Below, piece by piece: positions 9,476 to 17,685 of a stretch of 64,000 bases of DNA. Origin of the DNA: Betaproteobacteria bacterium (GTDB taxonomy: Bacteria; Pseudomonadota; Gammaproteobacteria; Burkholderiales; SHXO01). The notes under the pieces are model-generated. The model was not told the DNA's origin. It saw nothing but the letters and a program-made list of their open reading frames with translations, and ran no database searches. Positions within the stretch are counted from its first letter, which is position 1. Each line of letters starts with the position of its first letter. The stretch covers positions 1 to 64,000 of the forward strand of contig JANXRW010000013.1 in assembly GCA_025356655.1 (NCBI GenBank), in the 5' to 3' direction. The translations under genes and the position numbers were made by a program.

Positions 9476-10503
9476 TCACCCAGGCCGCCCCCCTGCGCGC
9501 TGGTGTCATCGGCTTGGGCGTGGGCGAGAAGTTGGCCGAAGCCGTGCGTGCACACCCGCATGCCGAGTTGCGCACGCTGTGTGACTTCGACCCGGCCAAG
9601 CGGGCAGAAGTGTCGACGCGGTTTCCCGGTGTGCCCGTCGTCGCAGACGCAGACGCGGTGCTCGAGGATCCCGCCATCGATCTGGTCTGTATCGCCAGCC
9701 ACGACAACTTTCATAGCGCGCAGACCTTACGTGCCCTGGCGGCCGGCAAGCATGTGTTCGTGGAAAAACCCTTCGTCCTCGACGAAGCCGAGGCCATTCA
9801 GGTACGCGACGCCCTGTTGCAGCGTCCTGGCCTGCGCCTGTCCTCGAACCTGATCCTCCGCCGCTGCCCGAGGTTCCTTGACCTCCGCCGGCGCATCCGG
9901 GCGGGCGAACTCGGACGGCTTTTTCACCTGGAAGGCGATTACAACTACGGGCGGCTACACAAAATCCTGGAGGGCTGGCGCGGCCGTATGGCGAACTACT
10001 CGGCGGTCCATGGCGGCGGCGTCCACATGGCCGATCTACTCATGTGGCTGTCGGGCGAGCGCGTGCTGGAAGTCACGGCCTGGGGCAATGCCATCGCTAG
10101 CGCGGGCTCCGGATTTCGCAACTTGGATCTAGTAATGGCCCTGCTGCGTTTCGAGCACGGTGCAGTAGGCAAGCTGGGGGTGAACTTCGGCTGTGTATAC
10201 CCTCATTTCCACAAGCTCGAGCTCTACGGAACAGAAGGCACCTTCAGCAACCGCCGGGAACATGCCCTGCTCTACCGATCGCGCGACCCGGCGCAGTTGC
10301 CGGAGCAGCTCACGGGGGCCTACCCGGGGACCCACAAGGGCGAACTTCTGGCCAACTTCATCGACAGTCTGCACGGCCTGGCCAGTCCTGACGTGAGCGA
10401 GGCTGATGTATTCGACAGCCTCAGCGTCTGTCTGGCGATCGAGCGCAGTGTGCACACGGGGCAGCCGGTGCGCGTGGACTACCTCTGGGAGGGACGTCCA
10501 TGA
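9472..10503 (+). CDS. Gfo/Idh/MocA-family NAD(P)-dependent oxidoreductase
   Basis: This 343-aa protein has an N-terminal Rossmann motif (GVIGLGVGEKLAEAV) and the family's VEKPF motif, where Lys is catalytic. The C-terminal half matches the substrate-binding sheet of sugar oxidoreductases. Members oxidise or reduce sugar hydroxyls, including UDP-sugar C3 in acetamido-uronate pathways and PtmF in Campylobacter legionaminate synthesis. It shares a 4-nt overlap with both neighbours, which ties it to the same pathway. The exact substrate is unknown. Confidence 0.85.
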   Translation: MITQAAPLRAGVIGLGVGEKLAEAVRAHPHAELRTLCDFDPAKRAEVSTRFPGVPVVADADAVLEDPAIDLVCIASHDNFHSAQTLRALAAGKHVFVEKPFVLDEAEAIQVRDALLQRPGLRLSSNLILRRCPRFLDLRRRIRAGELGRLFHLEGDYNYGRLHKILEGWRGRMANYSAVHGGGVHMADLLMWLSGERVLEVTAWGNAIASAGSGFRNLDLVMALLRFEHGAVGKLGVNFGCVYPHFHKLELYGTEGTFSNRREHALLYRSRDPAQLPEQLTGAYPGTHKGELLANFIDSLHGLASPDVSEADVFDSLSVCLAIERSVHTGQPVRVDYLWEGRP

Positions 10504-11207
10504 TCCACAGCACCCCCGACAATTGGCTGGCCGCAATCCTTGGCCACCCGGCGTGGCGCGTCTCCGGGGAGGTCGCACCGGGCGACCCGGAGACCCTGCG
10601 CGCACTCACGGCGCAGTCCGCCTTTCTCTACGCGCGCCTGCCCACGACAAGCGTTGCGTCGGTGCAGAGCTACGAGGACGCGGGCTTCCGCTTGGTCGAC
10701 GTCACCATCACCCTCGAGACCGGCCTGTTGCCGGTGGACGATGCGCCCGCCCTGACCGTCGGCTTCGCCCGACCCGAAGACGCAGCGGCCTTGGTGCAAC
10801 TGGCGGGTGAGGGTTTTGACCGCTCCCGCTTTCACCTGGACCCGCGTATCCCGGCCCAACTGGCCAGCACCATCAAGGAGCGCTGGGTAGCCAACTACTT
10901 CACGGGTGGCCGCGGCACGCACATGGTGGTGGGCCGCGATGCGCAGGGCCCGGTGAGCTTCCTACAATTGCTGGCCGACCCCGCTGGCGTGCTCACCATC
11001 GACCTCATCGCCGTGGCCTCCCGGGCCAGACGCCAGGGCTTCGGGCGCGCCATGATCGCCTTCGCGGCCCGCACCTGCCCGGGCGTGCACCGGTTGCGCG
11101 TGGGAACGCAAGCAGCCAACGGGGAGTCCCTGCGCTTCTATGGACAGTTGGGGTTCCAGGTGGTGGACTCGGCCTACGTGCTGCATTGCCATGGCCCGGT
11201 AGCCTAG
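10500..11207 (+). CDS. GNAT-family N-acetyltransferase
   Basis: This 235-aa protein shows the acetyl-CoA-binding GNAT core near its C-terminus (LTIDLIAVASRARRQGFGRAM, then VGTQAANGESLRFYGQLGF). The size and the extra N-terminal domain resemble WecD-type sugar N-acetyltransferases. It probably acetylates the amine made by the DegT aminotransferase. The start overlaps the oxidoreductase stop by 4 nt. Protein substrates cannot be excluded from sequence alone. Confidence 0.8.
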   Translation: MIHSTPDNWLAAILGHPAWRVSGEVAPGDPETLRALTAQSAFLYARLPTTSVASVQSYEDAGFRLVDVTITLETGLLPVDDAPALTVGFARPEDAAALVQLAGEGFDRSRFHLDPRIPAQLASTIKERWVANYFTGGRGTHMVVGRDAQGPVSFLQLLADPAGVLTIDLIAVASRARRQGFGRAMIAFAARTCPGVHRLRVGTQAANGESLRFYGQLGFQVVDSAYVLHCHGPVA

Positions 11208-11225
11208 ACAAGGAGACAGATACCG

Positions 11226-13052
11226 ATGTGCGGCATCGCAGGATTCATCGGCCACCGCGAGATCCTCGAGGACGCCGTGCGGGCGTGTCTCCAACGCATG
11301 CAGCGGCGCGGCCCGGACGCCTGTGGCGCACAGCGCTTTCGCACCCCCGACGGACGCCAAGTGCTGCTGCTGCACACGCGGCTGTCCATCATCGACCTCG
11401 ACCCGCGCGCCAACCAGCCCTATCGCTGGGGCGAGCACTGGATGGCTTTCAACGGCGAACTCTACAACTACCTGGAACTGGCGCAGCAATTGCAGGGCGA
11501 TGCCCCCCTGCAGACGCGCTCCGACACCGAGGTCTTCGTGCGTCTGCTGGCCCGTCAGGGGCTCGCGGCCCTCGATCAGGCCGAGGGCATGTGGGCCTTC
11601 GCCCTCTACGACGGGGCCGACGGCAGTCTGGTGCTATGCCGCGATCGTTTCGGCGAGAAGCCGCTGTACCTGTTGCGCACGCCCGAGGGCGTCTACTTCG
11701 GCTCCGAGCCGAAGTTCGTATTCGCCCTGCTGGGTCGGACTCTGCCGCCCAATACCGAGCAGTTGCGCCGCTATCTGGTCAATGGCTACAAATCGCTCTA
11801 CAAGACCCGGGACACTTTTTTCGTGGGGCTGGAGGAACTGGAACCGGCCCACTGCCTGCGCATCAGCCCCGAGGGCGTGGGCACCCCCACGCGCTACTGG
11901 ACGCCGGCGTATGCCCCGCAGGCGGACATGAGCTACGACGAGGCCGTGCGGGGCGCCCGGACGCGGCTGGAGCGCTCACTCGAACTGCGCCTACGCAGCG
12001 ATGTGCCGCTGGCCTTCTTGATGAGCGGCGGGGTGGACTCTAACGCCCTCATCAGCATCGCCCACCGGGTGTTCGGTCACGACGTGCACGGTTTCACCAT
12101 CCTCAACCAGGATGCACGTTATGACGAGCGGGCCATCGTGGAAGAGGCCGTGGCGGAGTACGGCATCCGGCACACGGGCGTCGGCATGGGCACCGAGGAC
12201 TTCCTCGACCGGCTGCGCGCACTGGTGGCCTACCACGATGCCCCCGTGTCCACCATTACGTATTACGTGCAGTGGCTGCTGATGCGACATATCCAGGACG
12301 CCGGCTACAAGATCTCCATCAGCGGGACGGGCGCCGACGAGATGTTCACGGGCTACTACGACCACCACCTGCTGCACCTCGCCGAGATCCACGGCACGCC
12401 CGCTCATGCCCCGACGCTAGAGGCCTGGCAGACCCACATCCAGCCTCTAGTGCGCAATCCGTTTCTGCGGGACCCCGATCTGTTCGTGCGCGACCGCAGC
12501 TTCCGAGACCACATCTACCTGGGCAACGAGGGCTTCGCGCAGTACCTCACCCAACCCTTCCAGGAAGCCTTTGAGGAAGCACAGTATGCGGAGTCGCTAC
12601 TGCGCAACCGAATGCTTAACGAGATGTTCCACGAGGCGGTGCGCGTGATCCTGCATGAGGACGACCTCAATGCCATGTATTACTCCATCGAGAACCGGTC
12701 GCCATTCCTCGACCGCGAGTTGTTCGAGTTCTGCTACCGCATCCCGAACCCGCACCTCATCCGGGACGGCTTCAACAAGGCGGTTCTGCGCGATGCCGTG
12801 CGCGATCTGGCGCCGGGCTGTGTCATCGGCAAGCGCGAGAAGGTTGGCTTCAACGCCCCGGTAGAAGCTTTTTTGGATCTCGATGACCCGAACGTCCGGG
12901 CCACGCTGCTGGCCGAGAGCCCCGTGTTTGATATAATCCGTCGTGACCGAATCGAGGGTCTTCTCGCGTCTCGCGGGCTCCCGAACAGCGAGAGCAAATT
13001 TTTGTTCTATTTCGTTAATACAAAACTTTTTTTGGAACAACTACTAACTTGA
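11226..13052 (+). CDS. Asparagine-synthase-like glutamine amidotransferase of the sugar operon
   Basis: This 608-aa protein begins MCGIAG with Cys2 as glutaminase nucleophile, then RRGPDACG (27-34) and FNGELYN (75-81). The synthetase PP-loop SGGVDS is at 267-272. The loop usually written SGDGGDE reads SGTGADE (366-372). A GGAGA ribosome site is near 11212. It follows the acetyltransferase within the operon, and WbpS-like proteins of this family are implicated in making carboxamides of sugar acids in O-antigens. It is therefore a good candidate to amidate an ulosonic or uronic carboxylate. The last 20 codons are AT-rich and contain a TATAAT (12932-12937), which may mark a module boundary. Confidence 0.82.
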   Translation: MCGIAGFIGHREILEDAVRACLQRMQRRGPDACGAQRFRTPDGRQVLLLHTRLSIIDLDPRANQPYRWGEHWMAFNGELYNYLELAQQLQGDAPLQTRSDTEVFVRLLARQGLAALDQAEGMWAFALYDGADGSLVLCRDRFGEKPLYLLRTPEGVYFGSEPKFVFALLGRTLPPNTEQLRRYLVNGYKSLYKTRDTFFVGLEELEPAHCLRISPEGVGTPTRYWTPAYAPQADMSYDEAVRGARTRLERSLELRLRSDVPLAFLMSGGVDSNALISIAHRVFGHDVHGFTILNQDARYDERAIVEEAVAEYGIRHTGVGMGTEDFLDRLRALVAYHDAPVSTITYYVQWLLMRHIQDAGYKISISGTGADEMFTGYYDHHLLHLAEIHGTPAHAPTLEAWQTHIQPLVRNPFLRDPDLFVRDRSFRDHIYLGNEGFAQYLTQPFQEAFEEAQYAESLLRNRMLNEMFHEAVRVILHEDDLNAMYYSIENRSPFLDRELFEFCYRIPNPHLIRDGFNKAVLRDAVRDLAPGCVIGKREKVGFNAPVEAFLDLDDPNVRATLLAESPVFDIIRRDRIEGLLASRGLPNSESKFLFYFVNTKLFLEQLLT

Positions 13053-13130
13053 AGGGCGCCGGGGTCTGTCGGCGAGGCAGTGGCACGATTACGCGCACGA
13101 TCTGTTGATGTAGGCTGATGAGGGTAACCG

Positions 13131-13745
13131 GTGAAAGTCGTAGTGGTGGACTATGGGCTGGGAAACCTTCGATCCGTGGCGGGCGCCGTGGAGCGGCTTG
13201 GCGCACAGACCACCGTCTCTTCGGACCCCACAACAATCCAGGACGCTGACCGGTTGATCCTCCCCGGCGTGGGTGCATTCGCGGATGGTATGGCAAACCT
13301 CCGTGCGCGAGGGCTTGTCGACGCCTTGCAGGAGGCCGCCCGTGGGAAGGGCCGCCCCGTTCTGGGCATCTGCCTTGGCGCACAACTGATGGCTCGTGAA
13401 AGCGAGGAATTCGGGCTACATCCCGGCCTGGGCTGGCTGGATGCTCGCGTGGTTCGACTCGCGCCGGTGGATCAGTCTCTGCGCATCCCCCATGTCGGCT
13501 GGAATGACGTCTCCGCAAAGGCGGGGAGCGTCCTGTTCCAAGATGTGCCGGAGCGTTCATTGTTCTACTTCGTTCACAGCTTTCACATCGATGGGATGGG
13601 TATCGACAGGGCGGCAATGTGTGACTATGGCCAGCCCTTCACCGCCGCTTTTGAAGCAGATAACCTGTACGGGACACAGTTTCACCCAGAGAAGAGCCAA
13701 TTGCAGGGACTTCAGGTGCTGCGCAACTTCCTCGAACGGACTTGA
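13131..13745 (+). CDS. hisH2: HisH2-type glutaminase subunit for sugar amidine formation
   Basis: This 204-aa class I glutamine amidotransferase resembles HisH. The triad is intact: Cys81 in GICLGAQ, His185 and Glu187 in FHPEKSQ. It starts at GTG 13131 behind a GAGGGT ribosome site. It is not with histidine genes. It is followed 3 nt later by a HisF-like gene and then an N-acetyl-sugar amidotransferase, the trio known from Pseudomonas O-antigen loci. Its job would be to release ammonia from glutamine for conversion of an N-acyl group to an amidine. Confidence 0.88.
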   Translation: MKVVVVDYGLGNLRSVAGAVERLGAQTTVSSDPTTIQDADRLILPGVGAFADGMANLRARGLVDALQEAARGKGRPVLGICLGAQLMARESEEFGLHPGLGWLDARVVRLAPVDQSLRIPHVGWNDVSAKAGSVLFQDVPERSLFYFVHSFHIDGMGIDRAAMCDYGQPFTAAFEADNLYGTQFHPEKSQLQGLQVLRNFLERT

Positions 13746-13748
13746 GCC

Positions 13749-14498
13749 GTGCTACGCAAGCGTCTGATAACGGTGCTGACCCTCAACGATGGGGTACTGT
13801 TCCGAACCCGGAACTTCCAGCCGGACTATCGGTACACCGCCAATTTCGTTGACGCCTGGTCAGTGGACGAATTGGTGGCCCTCGACATCACGCGCCCTGG
13901 CGAGGGTAGCCGTGAGCACTTTCATAGGGCTATTGCGGAACTCTCCCGCCAGTGTTTTGTCCCGTTGGCCGCAGGTGGCGGTGTCCGCAGCGTGGATGAT
14001 TTTCACGCACTCCTGGGCATGGGCGCCGACAAGGTCGTGATCAACACCGGCGCAGTGGAAAACCCCGGCCTGATCACTGAGGCCGCCCGCCTTTTTGGGA
14101 CCCAGTGCGTGGTGCTCTCGGTGGATGCACGACGCAGAACGGACGGAACATACGAGGTATACACACACTTTGGCTCCCACCCCACCGGTCTCACCCCTGA
14201 AGCCTGGGCTCGCCGCGCGGAAGACCTCGGCGCCGGGGAAATCATGATCACGTCCATCGACCGTGATGGCACACTGGAAGGCTACGACAACGACCTCAAT
14301 CGACAGGTTGCCGACTCTGTGAGGATCCCGGCGCTTGTCTGCGGTGGCGCGGGAAGATGGAAGGACTTCGTGGACGGATTTGAGCTAGGCCACGCTGCCG
14401 CTGTCTGCACGACCAACATCTATCACTTTACCGAAACAAGCGTTCGCAGCGCAAAAATGTTCCTGCACGATGCAGGCATCTCTATTCGGGAGAGTTAG
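13749..14498 (+). CDS. hisF2: AglZ/HisF2-family acetamidino-modification protein
   Basis: This 249-aa (beta-alpha)8 protein aligns along its length with HisF. Asp11, essential for imidazole-glycerol-phosphate synthesis, is replaced by Thr11 (RLITVLTLNDG against the usual CLDVKDG). The second catalytic Asp is kept as Asp126 (VLSVDARR). Loss of Asp11 is known in the HisF2 group that works with WbpG-type amidotransferases, so this protein probably passes ammonia from HisH2 without cyclase activity. GTG start at 13749; the next gene follows after 2 nt. Confidence 0.87.
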   Translation: MLRKRLITVLTLNDGVLFRTRNFQPDYRYTANFVDAWSVDELVALDITRPGEGSREHFHRAIAELSRQCFVPLAAGGGVRSVDDFHALLGMGADKVVINTGAVENPGLITEAARLFGTQCVVLSVDARRRTDGTYEVYTHFGSHPTGLTPEAWARRAEDLGAGEIMITSIDRDGTLEGYDNDLNRQVADSVRIPALVCGGAGRWKDFVDGFELGHAAAVCTTNIYHFTETSVRSAKMFLHDAGISIRES

Positions 14499-14500
14499 GA

Positions 14501-15646
14501 GTGACGTTCCTGAGTCCAGCTTCAGCCGGCGGGCGCCGGATTGCCTACTGCACACACTGCATCATGCCGAACACCCGCCCGCGCGTTCAATTTGATGCCG
14601 CAGGGGTATGCAACGCCTGTCGAAACGGGGAGGAGAAGGCGGTAATCGACTGGGAGGCCCGACGTGCGGAGTTCGTGGAACTTGTCTCCCAGCAGAAATC
14701 GGTCTCCGGGGGCTGGGATTGCGTCGTCCCCTGGAGCGGAGGCAAGGACAGCAGTTCGATCGCCTACCGGCTCAAATTCACGTACGGCCTTAACCCACTG
14801 TTGGTCACTTTCTCGCCCATGATCCCCAATGAGGTCGCGGAGAAGAACCGCGAGCTGATGATACAAGAAGGCTTCGATCATTTGCTTGTCCGCGCGAACC
14901 AGAAAGTACACCGACAACTAGCGCGCCGCTTCTTCATCGAGCGTGGAAACCCCAAAGTGGCCTGGGATGCGGGCGTCAACTCGATCCCGATGCAGGTCGC
15001 CGTCAACTACCGGATTCCACTGGTGTTCTACGCGGAGCATGGCGAGAGCGAATACGGCGGTCGGGTGCTCAGCGAGGAGTCGCGCAAACGGCGGGATTTC
15101 ACGGAAGTCATTGAGCACCAAATCGGCGATGACCCCAGGAACTGGACCGGGGACGGCGTAAAAGCAGCGGACCTTAACCCTTACCTCTACCCCGATCTCG
15201 GTGACCTCGCGAGGCTGAGTGTGACGGCATATTACTTCGCCTATTTCCACCGATGGAGCATGCTGGAGAATTATCAGTTCCTGAAGGAAAAAATTCCGTT
15301 CCAGACGCACCCCGGTGGCCGGACGAGCGGTACCTTCACCGACTTCGACAGCCTCGATGACAAGATGGACAACCTGTATTACTACATGCAGTTCATCAAG
15401 TTCGGGTTCGGTCGTACGGTGCGCGACGCTTGCCGCATGATCCAGAACGATCAGATGACCCGTGACGAGGGCTTGGATCTGGCCCGCCGCTACGACGGCG
15501 AATTCCCCGAGGAATTTCTGGACGACGTCCTGGAGTACCTCAGGCTCACCCGCGACGAATTCACCCAGGTAGTGGACAAGCACCGCAACGCCGAAGTTTG
15601 GGATCGCTCGGACGGTCAATGGGTGCTGCGGCATCCGCTGTGCTAG
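14501..15646 (+). CDS. N-acetyl-sugar amidotransferase (WbpG/PseA family)
   Basis: This 381-aa ATP-pyrophosphatase-type enzyme has an N-terminal four-cysteine cluster (C17, C20, C37, C40) and the PP-loop SGGKDS (79-84). Family members adenylate an N-acetyl group on a sugar and use ammonia to make an acetamidino group, with examples in P. aeruginosa O-antigens and Campylobacter pseudaminic acid. The preceding HisH2 and HisF2 supply the ammonia. GTG start at 14501. The substrate is likely the sugar acid made upstream. Because a formyltransferase is also present, an N-formyl group is a second possible target. Confidence 0.88.
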   Translation: MTFLSPASAGGRRIAYCTHCIMPNTRPRVQFDAAGVCNACRNGEEKAVIDWEARRAEFVELVSQQKSVSGGWDCVVPWSGGKDSSSIAYRLKFTYGLNPLLVTFSPMIPNEVAEKNRELMIQEGFDHLLVRANQKVHRQLARRFFIERGNPKVAWDAGVNSIPMQVAVNYRIPLVFYAEHGESEYGGRVLSEESRKRRDFTEVIEHQIGDDPRNWTGDGVKAADLNPYLYPDLGDLARLSVTAYYFAYFHRWSMLENYQFLKEKIPFQTHPGGRTSGTFTDFDSLDDKMDNLYYYMQFIKFGFGRTVRDACRMIQNDQMTRDEGLDLARRYDGEFPEEFLDDVLEYLRLTRDEFTQVVDKHRNAEVWDRSDGQWVLRHPLC

Positions 15647-15668
15647 GGGCGCTCCAGAGGCCCCGACG

Positions 15669-17432
15669 ATGAAAATCCTCTTCTTTGCTCCGCACTCAGC
15701 CCTCTGGAAGCACGCCTTTCCGGAGGCCGTGGTTGCGGAAGCATTGCAGAAGCGGGGCCACGAACTCGTCTTCGCGACCTGTGGCGAACTCTTCAATCGC
15801 GGGTGTATTCCCATGAATGCCGAGGGGATCTCGCACCGGGCAGCGTCCGAGACGCGGGCCCAGGTGTGCTCGCGCTGCAAGACCAAGGCGTCGCTCCTTC
15901 GCCGGGAACTCCGCCTTACGGGGCCCGACCTAGCGACCCTGGTGGACGCGGCTGCGCGCGCGGAAGTCTCCGCCGCAATGGCGCGCGTGACGCGCGAGAG
16001 CTTCCTCAACTTCGAGCACGAGGGCGTCGCCGTGGGACGGTATGCCCTGTACCAACTACTGCTGCGGAGAAAGCGGATCTCCTTGGAGTTCGACCCCGTT
16101 GAGTGGGAAGAATACCTCGCTGACCTGGAGGTCACGCTGCTAGCCTTAGTGGCCGCCCGCGCGCTGCTTTTGGCGGAGTGCCCGGATCGGCTTGTCCTCT
16201 ACAACGGACTGTATTCGGTCAACCGGGCGGTGAGCCGACTTGCGGAACAACGCGGCGTGCCATCCTACTTCCTCCATGCCGGCGGCAACCTCTCGGAGCG
16301 GCTGCAGTCCTTGATGCTCGCCCGCGACAATACCTATCCCTTCATGCAGGCCATGGTGGCTGCTTGGCCCCGGTTCCGGGATCGGCCCTGTTCGCCCGCA
16401 TCCTTGCAACGCATCGGCAACCACTTCCTCGAGCTGTTCCAGGGGCGCAGCGTCTTCGTCTACTCGACGGGCGCCGTGACCGGAGCGCCGGGCATCCGGG
16501 AGCGTTTCGGCCTGCAGCCCGCACAGAAGCTTCTGGTGGCCACGTTGAGCAGCTACGACGAGGAGTTTGCCGCGGAGCAGGTCGGCGCCAGGGTCCCCGT
16601 GGAGAACCTACTCTTTGCCCGCCAAGCGGACTGGGTGGCGGCGCTCATCGAAATATTACGGACCCGTCCCGAATGGTTCCTGTTGATCCGGGTACATCCG
16701 CGCGAGTTCCCGAACAAGCGCGACTCGGTGAAGTCGGAGCACGCTGCCCTTCTGGAGGGGTTGTTCCGGACCTTGCCCGCCAACGTGGCGGTGAACTGGC
16801 CTGACGACCGCATCTCCATGTACGCCCTGGCGGAAGAGACGGACGTTTTCCTGAACTCCTGGTCCAGCGTGGGTAAGGAGATGAGCGCGCTCGGCCTGCC
16901 CGTGGTGATGTATACCGATGCAATCGCCTTCTATCCCGCAGACCTGAACTACCTAGGCACCACCCAGGAAGAGTATGTGCGCCAGATCGACCTCGCACTG
17001 AGCACCGGATGGAGCCTTGAGCATGCGCGCAAAGTATTCCGGTGGCTCGCGGTGGAATACGAATACGCCCTGCTGGACATCAGCGATGCCTACACGGAGC
17101 GCGAAGGCGCCCGCGCCTCGCTTCTGTCCCGTGCGTTTGCCAAGGTGCGCAGGCGGCTCGACCCCCTGTACCGGGAGCGCCGCGATTGCAATCGGCGGGC
17201 GACGGCGCTCAAGGACGGGCCATTGGCGGAAATGACCTTGGCCCGAGCCAGTTCCTCGGTCCTGGAAACAAGGACGCTGACCCCGCAAACGGCCAATGCG
17301 GAGGCCTTGGAAACCGAGCATCTCATCCGGCAATTGCTGATCTTACGGGCCACACTCTACGGGGACGCCCGCCCGGCGTCATCGAAAACGCTCAACGGCA
17401 GGCTGGCCCAGTTGGCGCAAGCGCGCCTATGA
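15669..17432 (+). CDS. GT-B-like surface-polysaccharide glycosyltransferase candidate
   Basis: This 587-aa protein opens MKILFFAPHSALWKHAFPEA, typical of a GT-B N-terminal domain. It has an SRC-type pair of cysteines (C67, C70) and a second-domain stretch with LLIRVHPREF and DVFLNSWSSVGKEMSALGLPVV. That region resembles the donor-binding half of capsule-type (Kdo transferase-like) glycosyltransferases. The C-terminal 100 residues are basic and helical. It directly follows the amidine trio, so it may transfer the finished CMP-sugar acid. I do not recognise a specific family. Confidence 0.6.
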   Translation: MKILFFAPHSALWKHAFPEAVVAEALQKRGHELVFATCGELFNRGCIPMNAEGISHRAASETRAQVCSRCKTKASLLRRELRLTGPDLATLVDAAARAEVSAAMARVTRESFLNFEHEGVAVGRYALYQLLLRRKRISLEFDPVEWEEYLADLEVTLLALVAARALLLAECPDRLVLYNGLYSVNRAVSRLAEQRGVPSYFLHAGGNLSERLQSLMLARDNTYPFMQAMVAAWPRFRDRPCSPASLQRIGNHFLELFQGRSVFVYSTGAVTGAPGIRERFGLQPAQKLLVATLSSYDEEFAAEQVGARVPVENLLFARQADWVAALIEILRTRPEWFLLIRVHPREFPNKRDSVKSEHAALLEGLFRTLPANVAVNWPDDRISMYALAEETDVFLNSWSSVGKEMSALGLPVVMYTDAIAFYPADLNYLGTTQEEYVRQIDLALSTGWSLEHARKVFRWLAVEYEYALLDISDAYTEREGARASLLSRAFAKVRRRLDPLYRERRDCNRRATALKDGPLAEMTLARASSSVLETRTLTPQTANAEALETEHLIRQLLILRATLYGDARPASSKTLNGRLAQLAQARL

Positions 17433-17685
17433 GACCCGCGCGTAGGCCCGCCAGTGCATCTCCGCCGAGTCCCTGGGCATTGGGGAAATTCCCTATCCGG
17501 TCTGGCGGAGGAACGGCGGCGGAGATCCCCTCGACCGCGTGCGCGGGCCGCTGTGGGCTGTTGATGGCCGCGGGCTTCGGTTGATTGGCGGGCGCTCACC
17601 CCGGGGGGATCAGCCACAGCCGTGCGCCCGGTCTCCCGATGCCCCCGGACCCCGAGGCGCGGCCGTTCTCACGGGAGAAAATGCT

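Noticed and set aside
13131-14498. HisH and HisF as histidine biosynthesis genes
   Set aside because: No other his genes are present, Asp11 of HisF is replaced, and the partner is an N-acetyl-sugar amidotransferase.
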